DNA of 64,000 nucleotides from Arcobacter vandammei. GTDB lineage: Bacteria; Campylobacterota; Campylobacteria; Campylobacterales; Arcobacteraceae. The stretch covers positions 25,154 to 89,153 of the forward strand of contig NZ_JADKPZ010000012.1 in NCBI RefSeq assembly GCF_016106035.1, given 5' to 3'. This document shows, piece by piece, positions 9,034-16,661 of the stretch (its first letter is position 1; every line of letters begins with the position of its first letter). The notes beneath the pieces were generated by a model, which saw nothing but the letters and a program-made list of their open reading frames with translations, did no database searches and had not been told where the DNA came from. The position numbers and the translations under genes were made by a program.

Positions 9034-9262
9034 AAATATCCTCATTTGAACTAGCTAATGTTTTAGATAACTCTTTATATTCTTTATCTTTTGAAGCCAA
9101 CAATGCACCTTTTTCCCATTTTTCAAGCTCTTTTTTTTCCAAATAATTCTCTAAAGCCTCTTTATATATAGCTGAAATAGATGTTTTTAACTCATCTTTT
9201 ACACTTAAAAGTCTATTTTTCAATTCAAAAGGGATAGTAACTGTGATTTTTTCTGATACCAT
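9023..9262 (-). CDS. Ribbon-helix-helix antitoxin of the MazF-like pair
   Basis: A 79-residue protein whose first 45 residues fit a ribbon-helix-helix DNA-binding fold: strand EKITVTIPFELKNRLLSVKD, then helices with AIYKEALENYLEKK. The charged C-terminal tail (SNEDIYEY) would be the part that wraps the toxin. It is the first gene of the pair and has its own strong promoter at 9287-9315. By family precedent, antitoxin and complex bind that promoter and repress the operon. The nearby element ACAATTTATATGT (9300-9312) is partly symmetric and could be the operator, but this is a guess. Confidence 0.85.
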   Translation of the reverse strand: MVSEKITVTIPFELKNRLLSVKDELKTSISAIYKEALENYLEKKELEKWEKGALLASKDKEYKELSKTLASSNEDIYEY

Positions 9263-9286
9263 ATTTATCTCCTTATTTTTTGCCTT

Positions 9287-9315
9287 ATTATATCAATGTA
9301 CAATTTATATGTCAA
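9287..9315 (-). promoter_or_regulatory. Consensus sigma-70 promoter of the toxin-antitoxin operon
   Basis: Reading on the minus strand: TTGACA (9310-9315), 17 bp, TATAAT (9287-9292), then a short leader and AAGGAG before the antitoxin ATG. Both boxes are perfect, unlike most promoters in this window, which show only a -10. A strong promoter held down by its own product is typical of toxin-antitoxin operons. Confidence 0.85.
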
Positions 9316-9318
9316 ATA

Positions 9319-10008
9319 TTATTTCACCCTCAAACTATACCCAATACCATAAACACTTACAAGGCTATCTTTTGGAAGTTTTTTTCTCAAAGAACTAACC
9401 AAAGATTTAACACTATCAATAGAAATTTCACTATTAAAATCACTCCAACAACAAGCCATAATATCTTCAATACTTATAGATTTTTGCACATTTTTTACAA
9501 AAAGTTCTAGTAAATCTGCCTCTTTTTTGCTTAGTTTTAATTCAAACTCTCCTATATAAAGCTTTTTATTTATCATATTAAAATGCAAATTTTCATCAAT
9601 TTTTACTATCTTTGTAGAGTTTCTTTCCAAATCAAGGGAGATTTTATCTAGCATATCTTTTATTTTTTGCAAGCTTGCTGGTTTTGTAATATAGTAGTTT
9701 ACATCTGTATTTATCGCATCTAAAAGCAAAGAATCTTTTGAAAAAGCTGTTATTAAAACTATTTTTGTTTTATGGTCATTTTTTCTTATTATTTTTGTTA
9801 ATTCCATACCACTTAAAAATGGCATATAAATATCTAGTACCAAAACATCTGGTTTTTTCTCATCATAAAGTTTCAAAGCCTCTTTTCCGTCATCACAAAC
9901 AAAAACCTCTTTAAAATAGCTAGAAAAATACTCCAACATCTCTTTTTGTATAGCCTTATCATCTTCTGCATAAAGAAGTGTAAAATTTTTTAGGTTTTCT
10001 TTACTCAT
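9319..10008 (-). CDS. OmpR-type response regulator
   Basis: Receiver domain (about residues 10-120) with the acidic pair YAEDD, the phosphoacceptor Asp in DVLVLDIYMP, Thr in LITAFS and Lys in YYITKP. The C-terminal winged helix (about 140-229) has LSKKEADLLELF, SVKSLVSSLRKK and GIGYSLRV. It is the last gene of the operon that begins with the TonB receptor. An ATG at 10008 overlaps the kinase stop (ATGA) and is preferred over an upstream GTG. The best candidate targets are the two heptamer operators at 8146-8162 and 13976-13992, which would make the operon autoregulated and would link it to the exoprotein genes. That link is inference. Confidence 0.9.
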   Translation of the reverse strand: MSKENLKNFTLLYAEDDKAIQKEMLEYFSSYFKEVFVCDDGKEALKLYDEKKPDVLVLDIYMPFLSGMELTKIIRKNDHKTKIVLITAFSKDSLLLDAINTDVNYYITKPASLQKIKDMLDKISLDLERNSTKIVKIDENLHFNMINKKLYIGEFELKLSKKEADLLELFVKNVQKSISIEDIMACCWSDFNSEISIDSVKSLVSSLRKKLPKDSLVSVYGIGYSLRVK

Positions 10009-11384
10009 AGTTCCCACCCCTTAATATCTGCTTTTGGGATAATTAAAGTAAATTTTGCTCCTTTTTGGCTATTTTCTACTTTTATATCTCCACCAAAACT
10101 ATTTAACATAATCATTTTTGCTATATAAAGTCCCATTCCAGTTCCACCACTTTTATATTTTGTTGTAAAGTATGGCTCAAAAATCCTATCGATATTTTTA
10201 TCCTCAACTCCTAGTGCATTATCTTCAATTTGTACAAAAATTCTATTTTCATCTTCAACTATATCTATATTTATCACTTTTTCCTCTATATTTCTCTCTT
10301 TAAAAATATCTATCGAATTTGATAAAATAGATATAAAAATCTGCATAAATTCACTCTCAAAAGCATCTATAAAAATCTCTTTTTTATTTAAATTTATATT
10401 CACATCTTTTAGTGAAGTGTTTAAAACTTTTAGGCTTTTTTCTATTGCAGAAGATATTTCAAAGTTCTGTTTTGCTTTGTTTGGGTTTAAAAACTCTCTA
10501 AAAGTTTCTATTGTATTTGACATAAAATAAACTGTGTTTGAAATATCTTCAAGTCTTTGTTGCAGATACTTTTCATCGTACTTATTAAGCTCAATATTTC
10601 TATCTACATTTAGTAAAATAGCACTTATTTTCATCAAAGGTTGTCGCCATTGATGAGCTATGTTATCAAGCATTTCTCCCATAGAAGCCAAACGATTTTT
10701 TTGCATAATATCTTTTTCGTAAATAATTCTTTTTTCAACTTCCTCTTCTATCTTTTTTATCATTTTAAAAGCACTGTTATTTATGATAGAGACTTCATTT
10801 TTATAGTTCTCTTCTTCAAAAATACTCTTTTGGTTTAGGCTATAATTTAGCATTTTATCTTTTAGTTGCATTAGAGATTTTAGATTAAACCTTATCAAAA
10901 AAGATGAGATAAGAAGAGAGAAAATAAAGAGCAAAACAATATAAAACAAAAAAACATAAAACTCATTTAGAAGTTTTGAGTAGATAGATGAAAAAGTGTA
11001 GTAAATGTACAAATCCCCTATTTTATCTTTTAAAATAGTATCGCTTAAAGTCAAATAGTAAATTCTAGAACCTTTTATACTATCTTTATACTCTTCATGA
11101 ACAATTTTTTTATCAATATCAATTATTTTTATACCGATTACCTCTTTATGCTCTTTTAGGTTTTCTCTTACAAACTCTTTTATATTTTCTTGCAAACCCA
11201 AAGTAAGATTTATTGATATTATCGGAGCTAAAGTTTTAACTATTGAGTCGATTTTTTCATCTTCAAGTACAACTAGCTGATTTGATACTATTGAATAATT
11301 TCTTTGTATAAGAATAGCTATAAAAATAGTAAAAACTATTATATTTATAAGTGCAATTTGAGTTAAGATACTTAAGTTTTTCAT
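10005..11384 (-). CDS. Membrane sensor histidine kinase
   Basis: Partner of the response regulator it overlaps by 4 bases. One membrane helix near residues 8-26, a periplasmic sensor region of about 115 residues, a second helix near 143-165, a linker, then the phosphoacceptor motif MLDNIAHQWRQPL. The ATP-binding part includes SILSNSIDIF (N box), VQIEDNALGV (G1) and GGTGMGLYIAKMI (G2). The start codon sits inside the stop of the YfiR-like gene (ATGA), so kinase and periplasmic protein are translationally coupled. The sensor region shows no family I recognise. Signal input could be direct or through the YfiR-like protein. Confidence 0.92.
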   Translation of the reverse strand: MKNLSILTQIALINIIVFTIFIAILIQRNYSIVSNQLVVLEDEKIDSIVKTLAPIISINLTLGLQENIKEFVRENLKEHKEVIGIKIIDIDKKIVHEEYKDSIKGSRIYYLTLSDTILKDKIGDLYIYYTFSSIYSKLLNEFYVFLFYIVLLFIFSLLISSFLIRFNLKSLMQLKDKMLNYSLNQKSIFEEENYKNEVSIINNSAFKMIKKIEEEVEKRIIYEKDIMQKNRLASMGEMLDNIAHQWRQPLMKISAILLNVDRNIELNKYDEKYLQQRLEDISNTVYFMSNTIETFREFLNPNKAKQNFEISSAIEKSLKVLNTSLKDVNINLNKKEIFIDAFESEFMQIFISILSNSIDIFKERNIEEKVINIDIVEDENRIFVQIEDNALGVEDKNIDRIFEPYFTTKYKSGGTGMGLYIAKMIMLNSFGGDIKVENSQKGAKFTLIIPKADIKGWEL

Positions 11385-11911
11385 CTTATTTTTACCACAT
11401 TAAATATTGAATTTTGAAGCTCAATTTCGCTATTTTTTAAAGCTTGAAGATTTAAAAATATATCTATTTTTGCACTAATTTTTAAAGCAAAAATTACTCC
11501 AAAATCCAAATAACTATCATCATAAGCAAAACTTAGACGGCTATTTTTTTCTAAAATATTAGAAATTTGAGTAATATTCTCTTTTTTTCCAAGTAAAAAT
11601 AGATATGCTGTTGATAAATTATCACTTCTAAAATCACTATATTTTTGCAAATTTACTTCAAAAGGCAAATCTTTTAAAATTTCATAGTTTTTCTCTATTT
11701 TTTCTTTCAAACTTTGTGCTGTGTTTAAATCTATCTCTTCATAAAACAAAGTTAAAACTATTTTATTGTCTATTAGTTTTTTCTCGAAGTCATTATCTGA
11801 AATTATAATTTTTGGAAATACTTTTGCTTGAATATCAAGAATTTTTGGATTATAAACTACATTTGCAAATAAAGATGTAGAAAAAAAACAGAGTAGTAGT
11901 CTAAAAATCAT
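11381..11911 (-). CDS. Periplasmic YfiR/DUF4154-like protein
   Basis: About 176 residues with an N-terminal signal peptide (MIFRLLLCFFSTSLFA). The body matches the YfiR/DUF4154 pattern as I know it: a hydrophobic strand with an ILFLL-like segment (YLFLLGKKENITQISNIL) and a C-terminal stretch ending FLNLQALKNSEIELQNSIF, resembling the usual INL.AA...G..ISS.LL end. YfiR in Pseudomonas is a periplasmic regulator of a membrane signalling enzyme; here it lies between a TonB receptor and a kinase and may carry the signal. A TTG start 15 bases upstream is possible, but the ATG overlapping the receptor's stop codon fits the signal peptide better. The family call is moderate. Confidence 0.6.
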   Translation of the reverse strand: MIFRLLLCFFSTSLFANVVYNPKILDIQAKVFPKIIISDNDFEKKLIDNKIVLTLFYEEIDLNTAQSLKEKIEKNYEILKDLPFEVNLQKYSDFRSDNLSTAYLFLLGKKENITQISNILEKNSRLSFAYDDSYLDFGVIFALKISAKIDIFLNLQALKNSEIELQNSIFNVVKIR

Positions 11912-13934
11912 AAGTAAACCCAGCAAACCAAGTTCGCCCCTCTCTTAGCATTGTTTCATCTTTTGTTTTATGTCCAAAATAGTAATAATCTTTGTCTAAA
12001 ATATTTTTAGCTCCAAAAGTAAGTTTTGAATCTTTTGAAAATCTATATGTCAAAGTCATATCAAGAAGAGTAAAATCACCTATTTTTCCACCTTGTTCTA
12101 CTTTTTGTCTAGTTCCATAATATCGCAAAAGTGGGCTAATAGTAAACTTTGAATTAATAGCATAAACATATCCCAAAATTGATGTAAGCTTTGGAACAAC
12201 AGGAGTATTTAAATCCAAATTATTGTAGCTGTTTTTGTACTCAAAAATATTGTAAGAGCTATTAAAGAAGAGTTTTGAACGATTTTCAAAAACTTTGCTA
12301 TATTCTAACTCAACTCCATAGTTGTCTAAATCGCTTTTGTTGTTTGTAAACTCAAAATTGCTTCCTTTTTGTTTTAAATCAATAGAATTTTTATATATAT
12401 TATAAAACAAATTTAGCTTCAATTTATCACTACTATTTGCATAAATATACATCAATTCAGCACTTTGTACATCTTCATTTTTTAAACTGCTATTTCCATA
12501 AGTTGCCAAGTGTCCAACCATAGAGTTTTCAATTAAAGATGGAGTTTTAGAAGATTTTGAAAGGATAAATTTGTATATATTTTGATTGTCTTTTGAGTAA
12601 ACTACACCTGCTTTAAAGTTATAAGCATTGTCAAAGCCTTCAAAATCATCAAGTTTTGCTAAAAAAGAGAAACTTAAATAATCAGTCGCTGTGTAGGTGT
12701 CATTTATATAATATGAAACATTTATTCTATTTTGTATATCAGCTAAAAAACCATCTTTCCCACTAAATTTTGTTAAGTTTGGAGTATTTGGAAAGTAAGT
12801 ACCAAGAATTGAAACTCCTACATCATACAGATCATCAACATTTGCATAAAAGTTGTTTTTTTCTATACTTGTTCTTGTTACTTGTACTCCATAAGCTATT
12901 TCCTGATTATTAAAAGTTGTGTTTTTAAGTAAAAGTGATAAATATATATCTCTTTGAGTGTGGTTCGTTTTAAAATGTGGATTGTAAACATCAATACCTA
13001 AAATATTTTCTGGAAGTTTATAAAGATATGTATTGAGTTTGTAGTTATTTTGTAAAAATCCTACCTTGCTCTCTAAAAGATTGTTTTGAGAGATATTTTT
13101 TATATATTTTAGCTCACTTGAAATTGTCTCATATTTTGTATAACCAGCATCGTTAAAATCAAGTAAACCAATAAAACCATAGTTATTTTGTTTATTGTTT
13201 TTTATATATCTGTTTGAAAACTCTAAATTGTCATCTTTAAAACTAATCCCAAAAGCAATATCCTCTTTCCCATCCAAAGACTCTTGTTTTCTATCAAAAC
13301 TTGTACCAAAATCCTCTGTTGATAAAATCGCACTTGGGGCATATACTTTTTTGTTGTCTTTTAAGTAGTAAAAGTCAAGACCCATATCATAAGATCCTAC
13401 TTTTTGATTTATTGAAGTTGAAGCTACTCTTTTATCAAAACTTCCCGATTGAAAAGAGATACTATTTTGATTTGGTATAGAGCTTTTTGTAACTATATTT
13501 ATACTAGCAACAAAACTATAAGGGTTGTTTAATCCCAAAGTAGAACCTTTTGAGATTTCTATTCTATCTATTAGCGATATTGGAAAACTATCAAAATAGT
13601 TTGCACCAATACTAATACCATTTAAAAAAAAGCCTATTTTTTCATAAATAGAGTGAAAAGGTTGTGTTTGTCCACGAACTGAAATTAAAGAAGAAGTAGC
13701 TGTACTAGAAAAAGTCTGAATACCACTAGCAAAATCCAAAGCTTCAGCTAAGGTATTTATACCTAAATTTTCTAAATCTGATGAGTATAAAACTGTCATA
13801 GCTGTTGGTTTGTAGTCTATGTTTAAGTGTGTTTTATCACTATATTGGTTCAAATCATATAAGACATTTTCAAGCTCAAAAGAGAACAAAGATAGTGGTA
13901 AAACAGAAATAAAAAAGGCTTTTTTGAAACTCAT
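11901..13934 (-). CDS. TonB-dependent outer-membrane receptor
   Basis: A 677-residue outer-membrane receptor, first gene of the sensor operon. After a signal peptide (to about residue 18), a plug domain spans about 45-150 with the typical MTVLYSSDLENLG, ALDFASGIQTF, ISVRGQ and IDRIEISKGS. The rest is a beta barrel ending with GRTWFAGFTYDF, a proper C-terminal Phe signature. No clear TonB box can be picked out. Substrate is not evident from the sequence; siderophores, haem and cobalamin are all possible. It overlaps the YfiR-like gene by about 11 bases. Expression is probably activated through the heptamer operator at 13976-14000. Confidence 0.92.
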   Translation of the reverse strand: MSFKKAFFISVLPLSLFSFELENVLYDLNQYSDKTHLNIDYKPTAMTVLYSSDLENLGINTLAEALDFASGIQTFSSTATSSLISVRGQTQPFHSIYEKIGFFLNGISIGANYFDSFPISLIDRIEISKGSTLGLNNPYSFVASINIVTKSSIPNQNSISFQSGSFDKRVASTSINQKVGSYDMGLDFYYLKDNKKVYAPSAILSTEDFGTSFDRKQESLDGKEDIAFGISFKDDNLEFSNRYIKNNKQNNYGFIGLLDFNDAGYTKYETISSELKYIKNISQNNLLESKVGFLQNNYKLNTYLYKLPENILGIDVYNPHFKTNHTQRDIYLSLLLKNTTFNNQEIAYGVQVTRTSIEKNNFYANVDDLYDVGVSILGTYFPNTPNLTKFSGKDGFLADIQNRINVSYYINDTYTATDYLSFSFLAKLDDFEGFDNAYNFKAGVVYSKDNQNIYKFILSKSSKTPSLIENSMVGHLATYGNSSLKNEDVQSAELMYIYANSSDKLKLNLFYNIYKNSIDLKQKGSNFEFTNNKSDLDNYGVELEYSKVFENRSKLFFNSSYNIFEYKNSYNNLDLNTPVVPKLTSILGYVYAINSKFTISPLLRYYGTRQKVEQGGKIGDFTLLDMTLTYRFSKDSKLTFGAKNILDKDYYYFGHKTKDETMLREGRTWFAGFTYDF

Positions 13935-13962
13935 CTTCTCTCTCTTTCTAAAAAATTTAGCA

Positions 13963-14000
13963 ATTATATTTAAAAAGTGTGATGAAGTGTGAAGTTTTTT
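13963..14000 (-). promoter_or_regulatory. TonB-receptor operon promoter with tandem heptamer operator
   Basis: TATAAT on the minus strand at 13963-13968, then 7 bp, then the two heptamers AGTGTGA at 13976-13982 and 13986-13992 with TGA between them. The block 13976-14000 is identical to 8146-8170 upstream of tpsA, and the distance to the -10 box is the same. Sequence outside the block differs, so this is a conserved site and not a long duplication. Confidence 0.75.
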
Positions 14001-14022
14001 ATAAAATTTAAAAATTTACTGA

Positions 14023-14046
14023 AAGAATTTATTTTAATAAATTCTT
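14023..14046. terminator. Weak hairpin at the end of the S24 repressor gene
   Basis: An 11-bp A/T-rich stem (14023-14033 with 14036-14046, 2-nt loop) spans the stop codon of the repressor gene. It is followed on the minus strand by a T-rich but interrupted stretch, so termination is possible but weak. Confidence 0.4.
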
Positions 14047-14690
14047 CCAAAAGAGCTTACAACTTTTCCTAAGACATTTAACTCATCTTTATTTAAAACT
14101 TGAATTGGATAATCTTTGTTGTCCGAAATAATATCCAAAAGCCCATCCACTCTTTTTTGTACTCTTTTTACAAAAAGTCCGTGATTTGTAGTAAAGGCAT
14201 AAACTCCATCTTTACTTACATCATTTTTTGTTTTATCAACAAAGATAATATTATTTGAATTTAAAGTTGGTTCCATAGAATCTCCAACAACATTTATAGC
14301 TTCAATATTTTTTATATTATCCTTTCCACCCAAAATTGCCAAAAAATACTCTGGAAGTTCAAGACTTTCATACTCATCTTCATTTTCAAAAGCACCACCA
14401 CCAGCACTTACACTTACACTCGGATAGTATTTTATCCAGTATCTATCTGTACTATCTATCAAAGAGTTTGGACTTTGATTATATAAAAGCCAATTTATAG
14501 AGATTTTTCTTTTTGCACAAAAGTTTAAAATATTTGAGTATGGAATTTTTCCTCTATTTTTCATAGTTGCAAAATTTGCCTGAGTTAAATCCAAAGACTC
14601 TGCAACATCCTTATCAAAGATTTTTTTGCCCCTATTATCAGTATTTAAGATACCTTTTAATTTATCAATAATATCTTCAACTATAAACAT
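14034..14690 (-). CDS. CI-like repressor with S24 (LexA-type) self-cleavage domain
   Basis: A 218-residue transcriptional repressor. Residues of about 1-70 form a phage-CI type helix-turn-helix (DVAESLDLTQANFATMKNRG). The C-terminal half is an S24 peptidase: cleavage site Ala96-Gly97 in SVSAGGG, nucleophile Ser138 in GDSMEPTL, and general base Lys175 in FVKRV. Such proteins cleave themselves when RecA filaments form. The start has AAGGAG in front. Its promoter (14719-14747) holds a palindrome between -35 and -10, so it probably represses itself. No phage structural or integration genes are nearby. It may be a domesticated regulator; targets elsewhere are unknown. Confidence 0.88.
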   Translation of the reverse strand: MFIVEDIIDKLKGILNTDNRGKKIFDKDVAESLDLTQANFATMKNRGKIPYSNILNFCAKRKISINWLLYNQSPNSLIDSTDRYWIKYYPSVSVSAGGGAFENEDEYESLELPEYFLAILGGKDNIKNIEAINVVGDSMEPTLNSNNIIFVDKTKNDVSKDGVYAFTTNHGLFVKRVQKRVDGLLDIISDNKDYPIQVLNKDELNVLGKVVSSFGRIY

Positions 14691-14718
14691 TTCTACTCCT
14701 TTTAAATAAATTTATTAA

Positions 14719-14747
14719 ATTATATTACAATTTGCAATATTTTTCAA
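14719..14747 (-). promoter_or_regulatory. Repressor promoter with operator in the spacer
   Basis: On the minus strand: TTGAAA (14742-14747), 17 bp, TATAAT (14719-14724). The spacer is almost filled by an 8-1-8 imperfect palindrome at 14723-14739 (plus strand TATTACAA-T-TTGCAATA, one mismatch). This position would let the bound repressor block polymerase directly. Confidence 0.7.
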
Positions 14748-14757
14748 TAGTTTTAAA

Positions 14758-14775
14758 AAAATATTGTAATATTTT
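14758..14775. promoter_or_regulatory. Second palindromic operator-like site
   Basis: An 18-bp near-perfect palindrome, AAAATATT-GT-AATATTTT, 18 bp from the first site. It shares the core ATTGTAATAT with the first palindrome read on the other strand. It lies between the repressor promoter and the tiny ORF at 14799, so it may be the operator for rightward transcription. Confidence 0.5.
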
Positions 14776-14798
14776 GGAAATTTAATCAAAGGATTGAA

Positions 14799-14894
14799 AT
14801 GTCAAGAAAAATTATAGAGACAAAAAATAATTTAATTAACATCTTAAGAAAAATAGATGATTTCATATATATTATCGGAGATAAGGTTCTATAA
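14799..14894 (+). CDS. Possible 31-residue peptide divergent from the repressor
   Basis: A short ORF (MSRKIIETKNNLINILRKID, then 11 more residues) begins 5 nt after AAAGGA, a good ribosome site, and is divergent from the S24 repressor. It is basic and amphipathic, with a hydrophobic tail. Its position resembles a cro-like or effector gene under repressor control. I recognise no family and it may be chance. The rest of the 330-bp gap between repressor and pckA holds the operators and the probable pckA promoter, nothing else I can see. Confidence 0.35.
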   Translation: MSRKIIETKNNLINILRKIDDFIYIIGDKVL

Positions 14895-14981
14895 TCTTAA
14901 ATAATGTATAGAAAAATTAAAGAAAATATGTTTTTTTTTAAATAATTACTAATATTTCAGAAAGTTTTATATATTTTTGGA

Positions 14982-14987
14982 TAAAAT
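14982..14987 (+). promoter_or_regulatory. Probable -10 element of pckA
   Basis: TAAAAT followed by TTCGC, 33 bp before the pckA ATG. The tRNA-Leu promoter has the similar TATAATTTCGC. No clear -35 is present, as is common in this lineage. Confidence 0.4.
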
Positions 14988-15020
14988 TTCGCATTAAAAA
15001 TTAGGATAGGAATTTAAATT

Positions 15021-16601
15021 ATGTCTAATATTAAAGACTCATTAGGTTTAGAAAACGTTGGTACGGTATTTAGAAATTCGGATATTGATTTTTTAATCGA
15101 TTTTGCAGTTAAAAATGAAGGTGCTAAAATATCTTCAACTGGTGCTTTGATGATTGATACTGGTATCTTTACAGGAAGAAGTCCTAAAGATAAATTTTTC
15201 GTTAATCAAGACCCATCAAATAAATATATTGCTTGGGGTGAGATAAATAGAAAAGTTTCTTCTGAAGTTTATAGTGACTTATTAAAAACTTCAAAAAAAC
15301 AACTAAGCAACAAAGATATTTTTGTTACTGATGTTTATTGTGGTTCATCTATGGATTCAAGAAGAGCAGTTAGATTTATAACTGAAGTTGCTTGGCAAGC
15401 TCACTTTATTCAAAATATGTTTATTCTTCCTACAAAAGAAGAATTAGAAAACTTTAAACCAGAATTTACAATTTTTAATGCTTGTAAAACTGTAGATATG
15501 GCATATGTAAGCCACGGTTTACACTCTGAAGTTTATGTAATCTTTAATGTTGAAGAGAATCAAGCAATTATTGGTGGTACTTGGTATGCAGGAGAGATGA
15601 AAAAAGGTGTGTTCTCAATGATGAATTACTGGCTTCCTCTTGAAGGTAAACTTCCAATGCACTGTTCAGCAAATATAGGAAAAGATGGTGATACAGCGCT
15701 ATTCTTTGGACTTTCTGGAACTGGAAAAACTACACTTTCAACAGACCCAAATAGAGCTTTAATTGGTGATGATGAGCATGGTTGGGATGATAAAGGTGTA
15801 TTTAACTTTGAAGGTGGTTGCTATGCAAAGGTAATCAATCTTGATCCAGATAGCGAACCAGAAATTTTTGGTGCTATTAAAAAAGGTGCAATATTAGAAA
15901 ATGTTGTTGCTGATGAAAATGGTGTAGTTGATTATAATGATAAATCAAAAACAGAAAATACAAGAGTTTCTTATCCAATAGATCATATAGAAAACCATGC
16001 TCCAACAATGAGAGGTGGACATCCAAAAAATATTATTTTCCTTTGTGCAGATGCTTTTGGAGTTCTTCCTCCAGTTGCGAAACTTGATAAACAACAAGCT
16101 ATGTACTACTTCTTAAGTGGATATACAGCAAAAGTTGCAGGAACAGAAAGAGGAATAAATGAGCCATTGGCTACTTTTTCATCTTGTTTCGGAGAAGCAT
16201 TTTTACCACTAAATCCAACTGTTTATGCAGAACTTTTAGGTAAAAAAATAGATGAACATAATGTAAATGTATTTTTAGTAAACACAGGATGGACTGGTGG
16301 TCCTTATGGTGTTGGAAAAAGAATGAGTATTAAAAATACAAGAGCTTGTATAAATGCTATCCTAGATGGTTCAATAAATGATTCAGAATTCCAAAATATG
16401 ACAATATTTAACCTACAAATTCCAAAAACTTTAAAAGGTGTAGATACTCATGTATTAACTCCTAGATATACTTGGAGTGATCCTTTAGAGTACGATAAAG
16501 CTAAGAAAAAATTGGCTGAAATGTATATAGAAAACTTTAAAAAATACTTAACTTTAGAAAGTGAGTATGACTTTACAGCAGCTGGTCCTAGATTAGACTA
16601 A
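15021..16601 (+). CDS. pckA: Phosphoenolpyruvate carboxykinase (ATP)
   Basis: Converts oxaloacetate plus ATP to phosphoenolpyruvate, the entry step of gluconeogenesis. The 526-residue protein has the family signatures: [12 protein letters not shown] near the N-terminus, the nucleotide loop [11 protein letters not shown], metal-binding [10 protein letters not shown], and [15 protein letters not shown]. Length is typical for the ATP-dependent class. It stands alone between the divergent repressor region and the convergent chemotaxis operon, with its own probable -10 and two hairpins after the stop. AGGA lies upstream of the ATG with slightly long spacing. Its presence fits an organism that grows on organic acids and amino acids. 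Confidence 0.96.
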   Translation: MSNIKDSLGLENVGTVFRNSDIDFLIDFAVKNEGAKISSTGALMIDTGIFTGRSPKDKFFVNQDPSNKYIAWGEINRKVSSEVYSDLLKTSKKQLSNKDIFVTDVYCGSSMDSRRAVRFITEVAWQAHFIQNMFILPTKEELENFKPEFTIFNACKTVDMAYVSHGLHSEVYVIFNVEENQAIIGGTWYAGEMKKGVFSMMNYWLPLEGKLPMHCSANIGKDGDTALFFGLSGTGKTTLSTDPNRALIGDDEHGWDDKGVFNFEGGCYAKVINLDPDSEPEIFGAIKKGAILENVVADENGVVDYNDKSKTENTRVSYPIDHIENHAPTMRGGHPKNIIFLCADAFGVLPPVAKLDKQQAMYYFLSGYTAKVAGTERGINEPLATFSSCFGEAFLPLNPTVYAELLGKKIDEHNVNVFLVNTGWTGGPYGVGKRMSIKNTRACINAILDGSINDSEFQNMTIFNLQIPKTLKGVDTHVLTPRYTWSDPLEYDKAKKKLAEMYIENFKKYLTLESEYDFTAAGPRLD

Positions 16602-16654
16602 TTTTTGTCTAATCTAAAAAAAAGGCTAAGAATTTAAAATTCTTAGCCTTTTTT
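16589..16654. terminator. Tandem hairpins between pckA and cheB, bidirectional terminator
   Basis: A first 10-bp stem (16589-16598 with 16607-16616) covers the pckA stop. A second, stronger stem of about 15 bp (16621-16635 with 16637-16651) is flanked by an A run on the left and a T run on the right, so it can end transcription from both pckA and cheB. Confidence 0.85.
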
Positions 16655-16661
16655 ATTTATA

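Noticed and set aside
14034..14894. A prophage
   Set aside because: A CI-like repressor is present, but there are no integrase, attachment-site duplication or structural genes nearby.
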